This document shows, one piece after another, positions 11,680 to 23,250 of a stretch of 64,000 bases of DNA (within the stretch, counting starts at the first letter, position 1; every line of letters begins with the position of its first letter). The position numbers were made by a program, and so were the translations under genes. A model generated the notes under the pieces. That model searched no databases, had not been told where the DNA came from, and worked only from the letters and a program-made list of their open reading frames with translations. The stretch lies in assembly GCA_009760855.2 (NCBI GenBank), contig WPIO01000020.1, positions 124,001-188,000 of the forward strand, in the 5' to 3' direction. The DNA comes from Cristatella mucedo. Its lineage: Eukaryota; Bryozoa; Phylactolaemata; Cristatellidae.

Positions 11680-13870
11680 TAATGTAATGTAATGTATCTC
11701 CGTCAGTAACTCCACAAAGTCATAAAGACCATGTGGGCGTTACGCAGGAGAGTTTGGTATAGCGCACTCACAGCCTAAGCGGCTTTCGGTACGCATTCGG
11801 TAGCCAACAGACTTCGTCTCACGCAACAAAGAGAAAGTGGGAAGCATAGCAGAGTTATGAGAGCAGTTGAGGTAGTGAGTAGCATAGAAGTAGCAGTTCA
11901 GGACCGCTGAAAAAGATGTGCCATAGTCGGCAGTTGGAGAGTGGATGTCGTTGCGTAAGAATTGTGGAAGCAAGTTCCACGGTCTAGGACCTGCAGAGCT
12001 AAAGCTTCTGTCGCCAACTGTCTTTAAGCGGAGGAATGGGACAGCTAATTTATTGTCCACACAGGACCTGAGGGCGCGAACAGGCTGAAACTGATGTAGC
12101 AGTTCAGCTAGGTATGAAGGAGCCAAGCCGTGGCGGGCCTTGTGGGTCAGCGTAAGAACTTTGCTCTGTATCCTTTGCTCAACCGGCAACCATCCTAGCT
12201 CTTCCAGCAAAGGTGACACGTGCTCAAACCGCTGGGACTTGAAGACCAGCCTTGCAGCCATATTCATAGTCCGCTGCAGTGGCATTATAGCTTTCTTTGG
12301 TAGCCCAGCCAAAAGGAAATTACAATAATCAAGGCGAGACAGAACTAAAGAGCTAGTTAAATTTTTTACAAGCCACTGTGGGAGACAGCTTCTAATCTTG
12401 GATAGGGATCGGATGTGATGGCTAGCTGTAGAGGCAGTCTTCTGAATGAAGCTTTTGAAATTGAGGCAGCTGTCGAACACGACACCTAGATTACGAGCAC
12501 CTAGTGAAGGTCGCACAATAGCATCACCTATTAGAACGGCAAAGCCTTTTAATCTAGCCACACGCTTAGGGTGTCCTATGAGAAGCAGTTCGGTTTTATC
12601 GTCATTTAATTTCAGGAAGTTTTCCGACATCCAGGATCAATATCGGCAAGGCAAGCATTCAGTTTCTCAGCTGCCGCAGCAGATTCCGACGGTTTAAATG
12701 ACAAATACAACTGAGTATCGTCAGCATAGAAGTGATATCCTATTCCATGGGCCTTAATCACTTTTCCCAGAGGTTGTGTATAAATGGAAAACAGCAAGAA
12801 ACCAAGTACAGACCCTTGAGGGACTCCACAGGTGACCCTTCTCATGTCTGAGACCTGACCCCCACACGACACGGATTGAACACGATCAGAGATAGGACCT
12901 GAACCACTGCAGAGCAGTGCCAGTGATGCCTAGGCGAGGTGAGAGCGATCTAGAAGAACTTTGTGATCGATGGTATCAAAAGCTGCCGAAGATCGAGCAA
13001 AACAAGAAGAGACACTCTACCCATGTCTGCATTCCTAAGTAGGTCGTTGTATACCCTAAGCAATGCTGACTCTGTGGAGTGATTAGCTCTAAAGCCAGAC
13101 TGGAACTTACTAGCAAGGTGTGAGGTTTTGATATATGAGTTCAGCTGGTCCACCACGACCCATTCCAGTGTCTTTGATAGGAATGGTAGAAGGGAGACTG
13201 GGCGGTAGTTGCTTAAGTTCTCTTGGTCTAGTGTGGCTTTCTTGAGAAGTGGCCTGACTACAGCTTTTTTGAAAGGTGCTGGGACATGACCTGAGGCTAA
13301 TGACATATTAATGATGTTAGTTATGCATGGCAGCAGCAGATCAGTGCAACGTATGAGCAGGACAGTGGGAATAGGGTCCAGAGGACTTGTTGTCTTCTTT
13401 GATTGAGATACGAACTTCAGGACTAGATCACTAGTGACCTGCTTAAATGCAGACATTGAGGTGCAGCCAGGAACCGAGGAACAGCATTCTAGTGAGGATG
13501 TTGTCATCGCATGGATGGACTCTCTGATCTTGTCTATCTTCTGCACAAAGAATCGAGAGAAGCGATAGGCTAGATCATCACAAGGATCATCAGGTAAGGA
13601 GCTAATCTGGGAAAGGTTAAGATGGTTTGTCGTCGACATCAGCATTTTTGGATTGTGCACCTGTGTGTGATTCAACAATGTTTCTACAGGACCTAGACTT
13701 GGCCTTTGCTAGGATCGATTGGTACGGCCTACAGTAGTCTTCATATGTCTGTCGATGGACAGTCAGTCCAGATCTTTTGTATGCTTTTTCAAGCTTTCGC
13801 TTAGTAGACCTGGCTAGTTTAATGTCTGTGGTAAACCATAGGCGGTCTGGGCAGGGGCACACAGTGCGCG
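11680..13870 (-). pseudogene. LINE family II, most complete copy, broken
   Basis: This is the longest family II copy. From the 5' side on the minus strand it encodes a linker (ARSTKRKLEKAYKRSGLTVH), reverse transcriptase fingers (LDPIPTVLL, NYRPVSLLPFLSKTLE, FQSGFRANHSTESALL), then the region with GVPQGSVLG and [14 protein letters not shown], and the C-terminal block [19 protein letters not shown] to LLPQFLRNDI. Frameshifts separate the blocks near 12950 and 12620, and a segment after VLLDL is damaged. The endonuclease domain is absent. The 3' end is a short tandem repeat of ATTAC/TACAT units at 11679-11697. It is a non-LTR retrotransposon and cannot be active as it stands. Confidence 0.92.
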
Positions 13871-14095
13871 GGTCCTTGTGATCTGACCTGCATGTGCTTA
13901 TACGTGCTGACATTGTGCATGCTACCAATAACAACACTCACTACGTGCTGACCCTGTGCATGTCACCTCTAACCCTGTTATGCTTGTTGTCATTGAGCAT
14001 GCTACCACATTCGATCGTGCTTCCTTTGGAGCAATATAAAGTGCCTAGACAGAGACTGGGTTATCTGAAGATGCTATAATAAATAATAATAATAA
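13870..14095 (+). repeat. LINE family I 3' UTR and tail fragment
   Basis: Homologous to the sense 3' UTR of the family I copies (for example the complement of 10420-10640). Shared segments include TGTGCTTATACGTGCTGACA, CTGACCCTGTGCATGTCACC and AAAGTGCCTAGACAGAGA. It ends in an AAT run at 14080-14100 and meets the minus-strand copy there, a second tail-to-tail pair. Confidence 0.8.
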
Positions 14096-15297
14096 TAATA
14101 ATAATTCACTTGATAAAGCACCCTCAGAGAACTTAATCTCTCTCTAGGCACTTTACATTTGCTGTAAAGTGAAATGCAATTGAATGGTAAGTAAAATCAT
14201 GCTTGAAAAACAAACGAAATGAATAATATGGTTAGGGGTGACATGCACAGGGTCAGCATGCAAATGTTGTTAGTGGCAGCATGCACAGTGTCAGCACACA
14301 TAAGCACATCAAGGACGAATCACAGGGACCCACTAAATGCTGTCCTAAATAGGTGTGTTTTTAGGTTCCTTTTAAATGTGGTCAGGTCAGGGGATGTTCT
14401 GACGCAGGTCGGGAGGGAGTTCCAGGCTTTAGGAGCATATGAACTAAATGCACGGTCTCCAAAGGATTTAAGGTTTGTATGAGGTATTTGTAGACTGTTG
14501 GATTCCGAAAAGCGGGTGGTACGATGCTTGGCCTGATGGGGGAGTATATCTGACAGATAGGCTGGAGCCATAGAATGAAGGGACCTAAAAGTGAGCGACA
14601 AAACCTTGAAGTCAATCCGTTGCTTGACTGGTAACCAGTGCAGGTCGGCGAGAAGTGGAGTAATGTGGCAACTGCGACGCTCACGACAGACAAGCCTAGC
14701 TGCCGAGTTTTGCACCAGCTGCAATCAATCGCCTGATCGCACATGCTGGTAGGCCAGTAAGCAGTGAGTTGCAGAAGTCGAGACGGGATGTCACGAATGC
14801 ATGGACCATCTTAGATGTGGTATCTTTATCTAAACAAGCCCGAATTTTAGCAATGTTATGAAGCTGAAAATAGGCGGATTCGACTGTGGAGCTGATATGG
14901 TCATCTAACGATAGGTCGCTTTGGAATATGACACCTAGATTTCGAGCTGATTCAACTGGATATATGCTGGAAGAGCCAATTTTGAGAGTCAGCCTTTCCA
15001 ATCTCTGGATCACACTGGGTTTGCCCATAACTAGTAAGTTAGTTTTATCATCGTTTAGTTTTAGAAAATTTGCTGCCATCCATGTGCGGATGTCATTAAT
15101 GCATGCAGCTAGTGAGTTTAGAGAATTTGAGGTGCTCGAAGAGTGGGAGGGATCAAAGCAAAGGTACAACTGAGTGTCATCCGCATAGAAGTGAAAGCCT
15201 AGATTGTGCTTGGCAATCACATCAGCAAGAGGCAGAGTATAAACCGTGAAAAGAACCGGACCTAGCACTGAGCCCTGAGGTACTCCATATTTCACTG
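14096..15297 (-). pseudogene. LINE family I copy, 5' truncated
   Basis: On the minus strand it encodes [71 protein letters not shown] and CAIRRL. A small insertion near 14727 shifts frame before LVQNSAARLVCRERRSC. It then continues to WNSLPTCVRTSPDLTTFKRN. The start of the copy at 15297 cuts into the reverse transcriptase. It is close in sequence to the copy at 10420, so both are relatively young. The flank at 15298-15325 is itself ATT-rich. Confidence 0.9.
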
Positions 15298-15387
15298 GAA
15301 TAAATGTATTATTATTGTTATTATCAGAGCACGGCAGACCACTAATCCACTCCCATCTTAACAGCAGCACAATGCAAACAATCACAC

Positions 15388-15477
15388 AGTCCGTGCCTTG
15401 ATTGGAGGCTCCTGCTGTCGACAGAACCTGTCGGCATCCACTTGCACGTCCCAAGGCACTTCCGTCAACACCACACA
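15388..15477 (-). CDS. UBA1: UBA1-like E1, exon with VVLT segment
   Basis: Exactly 30 codons, phase 0 at both ends. It starts CVVLTEVPWDVQVDADRFC and ends EPPIKART. This corresponds to the E1 stretch VVVLTN.PLE.QLR..EFCH..GIK that follows the FQ of the preceding exon. Acceptor tatattttgcag and donor GGACT/gtgtga are acceptable. Joined to its neighbours it gives RRYQ-CVVLT and PIKART-VISTGVRGLF, both colinear with the family. It lies 90 bp beyond the 5'-truncated end of a family I LINE, inside an intronic repeat field. Residues are more diverged than in the exon at 8943, which lowers confidence slightly. Confidence 0.78.
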
Positions 15478-17190
15478 CTGCAAAATATAGGCACACCGCC
15501 GTCATGCCACGCGAGACTAGTACTGTGCTTGCACACACTCATTCGTGCACAGTCGCGTGCATACACAGGGTAGCGAAGCACACCTCTTAATCAGGGACTA
15601 AGTTGGAGCTCTCAAAGCTACAAAGCTTAGCACGGCACATTGAGCACCAAAAATGTCAATAGGCAAAAAACCGACAAAAAGAGCATTCGATAAGTAGGTG
15701 TGGACGCCCCAGGCACTTCCCTGCCAGGACAGCATGGAACGCTCTCTGTTCTATACATCACTCAGGCATGGTGGACAGCAAGCCTGACAGACGGTCGCAG
15801 GGAATGAACATGTGACCCTCGGTGGGGGGGATCAATACGGCAGCCATACGTGTACCGGGGAAGCTGAAGGAAATGAATCAACGAGTCCACGAGACGACCG
15901 CGACCTCATTAACATTGCCCACCTTACAAAGTACTACACTTTCATATGCCTATTAGCGTGCACTCGCTGGACTGCAGGGGCATTCGAGGTGTGGATGTAG
16001 CTCCGTGGCCACTGCTTGTGTGCCAATTTCATTTGCATACTGCAGCTTGACATGACATGACGACTGGCAGGGGAGAGGAGAGGAGAGGAGACATGACGAC
16101 TGGCAGGGGAGACGACAGGCCGACACCTGCCAAAAGGAAAACATGCAGCAACAACAACAAAAAGCACTAGCTTCTGCAGCCTCTCCATTTGAGCGACCGT
16201 GATCGACAAAAAAGATTGGAGAAAGAAGAAATGGCGGTCAGCTACCACCTACCCGATATGGGATGCCACTGCAGACCAAAGCTAGCAGCAGCACACGCAC
16301 ATTGGCACAGGCCGAAAGTGGATGGCAGCAGCACTTTGAAAGAAAAATTTGCCCGCTATGCCCACACCATCATGGCACAAGTATGCACACAGCAAAGTGT
16401 CCTTCCTATAAAGCGCTTGCCATTGCCTGCCCATGAGATCGAAACGGTCGTCGGGTATAACGTAGGTCGGGTCGAAATAGGTAGCATCGATGGTCAAAAA
16501 AATGTAGAGTCTCCGACAGATTCATCAAGTGCAGCTAGCGCATGCCGGGCTACCGAGCACTTGAACAGCAAACTGGATCGACCATCAAAAACATGCTCAT
16601 GCATATAGGCATGCACTGGCACAAGCGTGAGCATCTGATGCTGCCTGAAATTTGATCACTTTGACAATTTTAGACGCTCTCACAACTGCTCGCTTGTTGG
16701 ACCTCGAGCGGTCAAGCTAACAAAAATGGTGGTCATGCTTGGTGAGTCAGAAGCCGGCGCCTCTATGACTTCTAGTGATCACACAGAGTAGGCTTGCACA
16801 TGCGTTACCCACTTCCACCAGCAATAATGACAGCCAAGGTCAGCACCTCTCTGTACTCACGTTATCATGGGCGAATTTAAATAATAACAAAAGCAGAAAA
16901 GCCAATGCACACATCTGCGTGTATGTTTGAGCGCAAGCGTGTATGTGTGTGCTCGCGTGTGTGCGTGGGAGTGTATGTGTGTATGTTTGCGCGCTTGTAT
17001 GTGTATATTTGTGTGCTTGTATGTGTGTGTATGTTTGTGAGTGTGTGCATGTTTGTGTGTGTGTGTGTGTGTTCGCAACATTGGAAATTTAGAAAGTCAA
17101 TATTCAAAGTTGCTTGAGGAGCTGGATACTTTCAGTATCTGAGTCTTTCTGCCTTTGAGCTCACGTTCAAGCCCCAGCATATATAAACTG
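15478..17190. other. UBA1 intron segment without recognised genes
   Basis: Non-coding intron sequence. It includes GAGAGGAGAGGAGAGGAGAC-like short repeats near 16073-16100 and a GT-rich, degenerate microsatellite at 16910-17075. An open frame at 16189-16608 has no recognisable domain and is not called. Confidence 0.6.
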
Positions 17191-17197
17191 CACACCC

Positions 17198-20115
17198 TTG
17201 ATCAAATTTGCTTGTGTGATCGTGTCCTATCGACCCCTGTCGTCACTTATTTCTGCACATCTGATCGTGTTGATTCTTAGTTCTCTTTGGAATGAGCCTA
17301 AAACCTATTGTCTCTTGGCACTGATGTGCAGTCCACTCAGAATTGTGTCATCTGCACTTCTGCTTGACCCACCACCTGACCTTGTCTTCGAGATGTATTG
17401 TTACAAAACAATGCTAGCAGCCAACGTCCTTGATGAGTTTTCTCCTCTGAATAAACTACACTCTGTTCCCGAGGAGATGCCCTTTATTTTCATTAAGAAA
17501 GCTGAGAATACTAAAAGTAGACTTGAGAAGGCTACCAAAAGTCAGGACTCACAGCTTCCAGCTTGGCGTTTGGGAATGATTATAAGAATCAGTCCAGTTT
17601 AGCTAATGTTAAGCCAAAGCTATATAGAGAAGTAGTCAAATCCCAGATCAATACAACAAAAGTGTCTACGTCTGCTATCGACCACCTTCTTAACCGATAC
17701 TGTCCAGCTATCCAATGTCGAATTAGCAGAGCGTTTCTCTTAAGTTCTTCGTAAGTATCATCGAACAGATAAATGACTCCACCGCCTCACTGCCATCCCA
17801 GAGGGGACTGCAAGTCTTCATCTCCCTGCTCTGCTTCTTTCTCCCGTCTCTCTCTTCACACATGTCTCCACTGAAATCGGGCCTAAATGTTTCTCTTGGT
17901 AAAAAAAAATCACTACTAGTCTAGACCCTGTTCCAGCAGTTCTCCTTCAGAGTTGCTTAGACCCATTGTTGCCCACCACAAGAGATAGACTCTAAATATG
18001 GCATACCGGTAAAGTCCTTTCTCCCTGAAAACAGTAATTTTCAGGCCACTCGTTTACAAGCCTACCCTATATCACGATAACTAAAGTGGCTGTCGTCCTG
18101 TCTCCCTTCTGCCATTGTGATCTATGGCACTTGAAAGAGTGTTGGCCAAGCAGCTAAACGATCACATCAGTTCATCAGATCTTTCGGGATTTAGAGCTAA
18201 CCATTCTATAGAAACGACTCTGCTTCAGGTTTATAGCAACCTTGCGAGCAATCTAATCAGGGCAAGGCCTCTCTGCTGGTTCTCTTAAATCTGGAGTGCC
18301 TATCAACAAGGCAACGTATCACGGGCACAGAGCTAAACTGATTAGATCCTACCCCCCTGAGAGATAATAATAATAATAATGCAGTTGATAAAGCACACTC
18401 AGAGAACTCATTCTCTTTCTAGGCGTTTTACATTTGCTGCAAAGGAAAACGCGATTGAATGGTGAGTAATATCATGCTTGATAAACAACATGAATAACGT
18501 GGTTAGGGGTGATATGCACAGGGTCAGCATGCAAGTGTGGTTAGTAGCAGCATGCAGCAGTGTCAGCATAAGCACATAAAGGACAAATCACAGGGACCCA
18601 CTAAATGCTGTCCTAAATAAGTGTTTTTAAGTTCTTTTTAAATGTGGTCAAGTCAGGGGATGTTCTGACGCAAGTCGGGAGGGAGTTCCAGGCTTTGGAA
18701 GCATACGAACTAAATGCATGATCTCCAAAGGATTTGAGGTTTGTACAAGGTATTGGTAGACTGCTGGATTCCAAAAACCAGGTGGTACGACGGTGTAGGA
18801 GTAGATCTGAGGGATAGGCTGGAGCCAAAGAATGAAGTGACCTAAAAGTGGGCGACAAAACCTTGAAGTCGATCCGTTGCTTGACTGGTAGCCAGTGCAG
18901 GTCGGCAAGAAGTGGTGTGATGTGGCAACTGCGACGCTCACGAGATGTCACGGAGTGTAGATGTAAATGGCTGTTGGTCATCTAGGGAGTGCCTAAAGTA
19001 TGGGGTACCTCAAGGTTCGATCTTGGGCCCCCTTCGGTTCATTATTTATGGTCTCCCTCTGGCCGATGCCATTGGTAAACACAAGCTTGGATTTCATTTA
19101 TATGCAGATTACATTCGGGTATAGCTATCATTCTACCCTTTCTGAGCTCGACATCCAACTCCAATCCTAATTCCATGGAATTGAAGCGAATCGGTGGTGT
19201 TCCCATTTGGATGACCATTAATTTCCTGAAGCTTAGCGACAAGAGTTGTCATTGGATGAGCCCACTCCCCCACCCCCACACACACCCCATCTAGTCGGCC
19301 TATTTTCGGCTAAGGAACATCGCCAAAATCAGGGCATGCTTAGACAAGAATAAGAAAGCTCAACTAGTTCAAGCGTTAGTGACATCGCGGCTAAATTAAT
19401 GCAATTTCCTGTATTCGGGCCTCCCTACCAGTGTCCTTATTCGCCTGCAAGTGGTGCAAAGCTCAGCAGCTCATCAGGTTAGACACGCCATGGCTGCCAA
19501 ATCACAACACTTCTGTCTGAGTTCACTGGCTCCCTTATCGTGCATCGAATCGATCAAGATCCTCTGTTCGGCTGACAAGTTGCTTCAATCGCTTGCACCA
19601 GCCTACCTCCTGTGCCACTGTGTCCATGCCCCCCTCAGCGTCTTCTTGTCCCCAGCACCAAATTGAAATTTGTTGGGAATCAGTTCGTAGGCACCGAAAG
19701 TGAAGAACTTCCTTCCATCTTCAGTTGCTACCTGCATCATTTAAGCTATCTGACTTTGCATCATTCAAGTCTCAGCTAAAGACGTGTGCTGTGCTTGGCT
19801 TTCCTTTCGATCCACCGAATTAGTCGCATCTGTTCCTGTGTGCTTTGTATGCTGACCTATGCACGATACAGTGCACCTTACATTTACAATAGCCAGATCT
19901 ACTAACCGGTAGCCCTGAGTGTCATCATACATGCATTTAGCATATTTGCCCAAGTATGATACTTGGTTTGCTTGTGTCTGTGTCTACTTGTCTAGGTACG
20001 ACACGATGCATTTCATGAACCCTTAGTCATTGTCTCCTGCAGCAATATGGAAAGCACCTAGATAGAGATTTTTTCTCTTAGGGGAATATACAAATGACAT
20101 TAGATTTAATATTTT
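17198..20115 (+). pseudogene. Old LINE (family I-related), interrupted by a nested LINE
   Basis: A long, decayed LINE on the plus strand. The first part (17198-17700) recalls the end of the endonuclease and the linker (LDEFSPLNKLHSVPEEMPF, then NTKSRLEKATKSQD). Around 17930 it reads LDPVPAV. At 18120-18280 it reads MALERVLAKQLNDHISSS and GFRANHSIETTLLQVYS. The element is cut at about 18363 by a minus-strand insertion and resumes at about 18944 with LKYGVPQGSILGP, LADAIGKHKLGFHLYAD (first part of the YADD region) and a C-terminal block. The 3' end near 20045-20110 has the family tail (AAAGCACCTAGATAGAGATT). Confidence 0.85.
18364..18943 (-). mobile_element. LINE family I insertion nested in older LINE
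   Basis: A 580-bp 5'-truncated family I copy. The AAT tail is at 18365-18380, followed on the plus strand by the complement of the 3' UTR. The coding part ends at SRERRSCHITPLLADLHWLP on the minus strand. Removing it rejoins the two halves of the plus-strand LINE. GAGAT stands at both edges (18358-18364 and 18943-18948), a possible 5-bp target duplication. Confidence 0.85.
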
Positions 20116-20454
20116 CATTATTCTTACAAAAGCCTCGGGGAACCGGCTGGTTTATAATTCGGGTGCCGCTCAATCGCCCAGATAGAGGTACTGACTGCTA
20201 GAAACAAATTAATCCTCTGCGTGCCAGTGCTCATGCCATGTGTTCATACCATTGTGCCTGTCCACTCAAATATTCTTGCACATGCACAGTGCATGTGAGA
20301 CATCAAACATTAGATGACACCTGCTAGAAAAAGCTTGCGCGAGAAGAACACTCGATGGTTGCAAGCAAGGTGAAAAAAACGTTAAGAATAGCTCGACCAG
20401 CGATGGCAACCAAGTTCGCCAAGGGTGCTTCAAGGATGACAGTGATGCTCGAGC

Positions 20455-20600
20455 TGCTTCGAGCTGGTTTGGTCCAGTGGCTAAGATGCTCGCCCCTGCC
20501 CCTCGCCACGGGGACCAAGGTCTGGCCGATGTCGTGGGCTCGAGCCCCAAGGCCTATGTGAAGCGTCTGAATAGAGATTAAGTTCTCTTGGGGCGCTATT

Positions 20601-20606
<6 letters not shown>
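20455..20606 (+). repeat. SINE A copy, good example
   Basis: Head GGTTTGGTCCAGTGGCTAAG, B-box-like GTGGGCTCGAGCCCC, tail TGAATAGAGATTAAGTTCTC then TTGGGGCGCTATTACAAAT. The tail passes directly into the AT repeat at 20607. Confidence 0.85.

Positions 20607-20688
<82 letters not shown>
20607..20688. repeat. (AT)n microsatellite at SINE A tail
   Basis: About 41 AT units starting at the 3' end of the SINE A copy. Confidence 0.97.
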
Positions 20689-20692
<4 letters not shown>

Positions 20693-21204
20693 GAGAGGCA
20701 TGCTTCGTGATTATTACTAGAGCATGCACTAAATTTTTTACACCAGCTTCGGGTGACCAGCAAGGTGGGTCGTCACTAAAAAGGCTGCTATTGGAAGACA
20801 AACAGGAAGGCAAGAGGGGGGTAAGAGGGATCCATTAAAAACTAGACAGAGCAAAGGATAAGCGAAATCAAGCCGATGGATGAGCCACACGAAGGCCTAA
20901 ATGCAGCAGGCAGAGGGGCTTGCATAAATTTCAATCATAGCAAGCAGCAACCACATCATTTGTGGGGATTCCAGCGACTAGACAGCTGGACTTGGCCATT
21001 ACACTACATCACCGATTAAGCAACAAATCGAAATAAAAGAGCACTAGAAAATATTTGCAACACATACCCAGACTCTTCACGACATTGCAGCAGCTGCCCA
21101 CCGTACTTGGGCAGATACAGCAATGTCCATCCACACAGCAGTGTAAAGTGGCAAGTACCTTCACAAACCCACACTAGACTAAGTGGGTGTTTCGAAAAAG
21201 GAGA

Positions 21205-21255
21205 GCTTTCTATAGCTCACTCAAGCCTAAACTGCTTTCGGTACCCAGTGCTGTG
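21205..21255 (-). repeat. LINE family II short 3' fragment
   Basis: Resembles the complement of the family II end (compare CTTTCGGTACGCATTCGGT at 11780); the match covers about 45 bp. Confidence 0.45.
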
Positions 21256-21349
21256 TAAGCACCGTGGTTCTAGCTGGCTTTAAGTAACTATGTCTCCGAA
21301 AGTGTTTCTTTCTCGCAGCTGCGCCAGCGAATATATATAATTATACATA

Positions 21350-21485
21350 AGTCATTTGTATAGCGCCCCAAGAGAACTTAATCTCTATTCGGACGCTTCA
21401 CATATGCCTCGTGGCTCGAGCCCACGACCTCAGCCAGACATTGGTCGGGGTGAGCATCTTAACCGCTGGACCAAACCAGCTCAGC
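21350..21485 (-). repeat. SINE A copy
   Basis: Minus-strand copy with tail complement GCGCCCCAAGAGAACTTAAT, B-box complement GGCTCGAGCCC and head GCTGGTTTGGTCCAGCGGTT on the minus strand. Confidence 0.83.
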
Positions 21486-22143
21486 ATCCATTCACCCAGG
21501 AAAAAAGTCAAATGCGAGGCTACATGTGACTTCGACACGGTATTTCGAAGGGGAGACTTTTTCGGAAGAATCGGTTCAGATTGAGTATCTGGCTCACCGA
21601 AGCGATCTCCAACCCCCCCCCCCCCACCAGACCCCACCCCACCCCCAATGCTGCTAGCTGAAGTAGGCAAGCAAGACCCAGAGCCGGGCATCTTTCCGAT
21701 TGACATCTGTTCGGTGCAACAAATAAAGAGAACGAATGGAAGGAAAGCAGCATACGAGCAGGACGAGCTGATGGTAGCCAAGGACAGGAGAGACCGTGTG
21801 AGCAAAGGCGATGCACTTTCATTTCTACCCACCGATATGTACCCGACGATGGCAACTAGATAAGGAGGACCCAATGCAAACAGCCGTGACCCAGATTTCC
21901 GAGGGTCTAGCACGGGCTATTGACTAGTCCTGATGGACTGGCAATTATGTCATTAGAGGGGCAACTGTCAATAGGCTAGCATAGTCGGTCGTATTTTTAG
22001 CAGGAAACTACCACACCACCCAGCATCGCCGTCTGCCTGTCGCAAGCGATCGATAAGATATTCTCCTAACCATACCGCCGGCTGCACTGAGCCCGTGGCG
22101 GCCTAACGATTTTTCCCGGCACGGGCGGCAGCGAGAGCACTAC

Positions 22144-22255
22144 CTGGTAGCGCCGAAGGAACGACCAGTCTCGGTCGCAGCAGAACTCATCCGTACAGGC
22201 TTCGACACCAACGTAGGAGTTCAGCTCGGCCAGTCTCGCCAGGCTCGCTTGCGCC
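22144..22255 (-). CDS. UBA1: UBA1-like E1, exon with LAELNSYV segment
   Basis: The exon reads AQASLARLAELNSYVGV and then a Cys/Asp-rich stretch ending SFLRRYQ. It matches the E1 family segment RAE..PRLAELNSYVPV...FQ, the strand and helix between the two halves of the first adenylation domain. Acceptor is ctattccacag and donor CCAG/gtagtg. With this acceptor it enters in phase 2 and leaves in phase 0, compatible with the next exon at 15477. The reading frame stays open upstream to another acceptor at about 22380, and that extension contains AVSLGHD, loosely like the expected AVTLHD. However, that acceptor is phase 1 and does not fit the phase-0 exit of the exon at 29151. So at least one exon between 29151 and 22255 is missing from this model, or the gene is broken there. 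Confidence 0.75.
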
Positions 22256-22737
22256 CTGTGGAATAGTTCGAGCAGATAGGCAGAGGCAACGAGCACATCA
22301 GCAAGCCTGACGGTGGTGGCCACGCATTGAGCACCGTAGCTGCAGCAGGTCATGTTATCGTGGCCTAATGACACGGCACCTGAGAAAAAGCATCTACTGC
22401 CGGCTGCAGCAAAATGGTACAAAAAAACGGAATCCCTTACCTCAGATGACAGGTCTTGCCAGCTGTCGTGCCCAATACAATATGTCGGCTAGCATTGCAT
22501 CATGGATAGGCACATGCACAAGGAGATGCACTCGGCTCCCAAAATGGTGACACACAGAAGCACGACAGGCTTTCAAGATCAAGTCGTTCCAAGCACACAC
22601 ACACATGTGCACGTACATGCACACCGAGCACAGGGCCTTGCCTAGCCACTAGGTTACATGGAGACTCATAGTGAGAGAAAGAGACAGAGAGAGACAGAGA
22701 CACAGAAAGAGAGAGATACACACCAGACAGACAGAGT

Positions 22738-22762
22738 GAGAGAGAGAGAGAGAGAGGAGAGA

Positions 22763-22812
<50 letters not shown>

Positions 22813-22968
22813 AGAGAGACAGACAGACAGACAGACAAGAGACAGAGAGACAGAGAGATAGAGAGACACAGAGAGAGGGAGAGATAGAGAAAAAGAGAGG
22901 GGGGAGAGACAGACAGAGACATAGAGAGAGGGAGAGAGGGAGAGGCAGACAGAGAGAAAGGAGAGAGA

Positions 22969-23039
<71 letters not shown>

Positions 23040-23122
23040 AGACAGAGAGAGACAGAGAGAGACATAGAAAGAGGGAGAGACAGACAGACAGAGAGAAAGA
23101 AGAGAGAAAGAGAGAGAGGGAA

Positions 23123-23183
<61 letters not shown>

Positions 23184-23250
23184 GAGAGAGAGAGAGAGAG
23201 AGAGATAGAGAGAAAGAGAGAGGGAAAGAGAGAGGGAGAGAGAGAGCACG
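22738..23250. repeat. (GA)n / GACA-rich repeat block
   Basis: About 510 bp of GA dinucleotides broken by CAGA, TAGA and GGGA variants. All long Ser/Leu open frames on the other strand come from this. Just after it, 23281-23347 holds two near-identical 33-bp units (AATGATAGAAAGGTTTGAAA in the first). Confidence 0.97.

Noticed and set aside
16282-16497. Minus frame with LCHDGVGIAGKF as E1 exon
   Set aside because: The segment it would match is already supplied by the exon at 15388-15477 with correct phases.
22500-22624. Possible E1 exon with IHDAMLAD near 22510 (minus)
   Set aside because: It resembles the expected HD...AD segment loosely and has a donor-like gtaagg, but a stop falls in frame just before the donor and no suitable acceptor is present.
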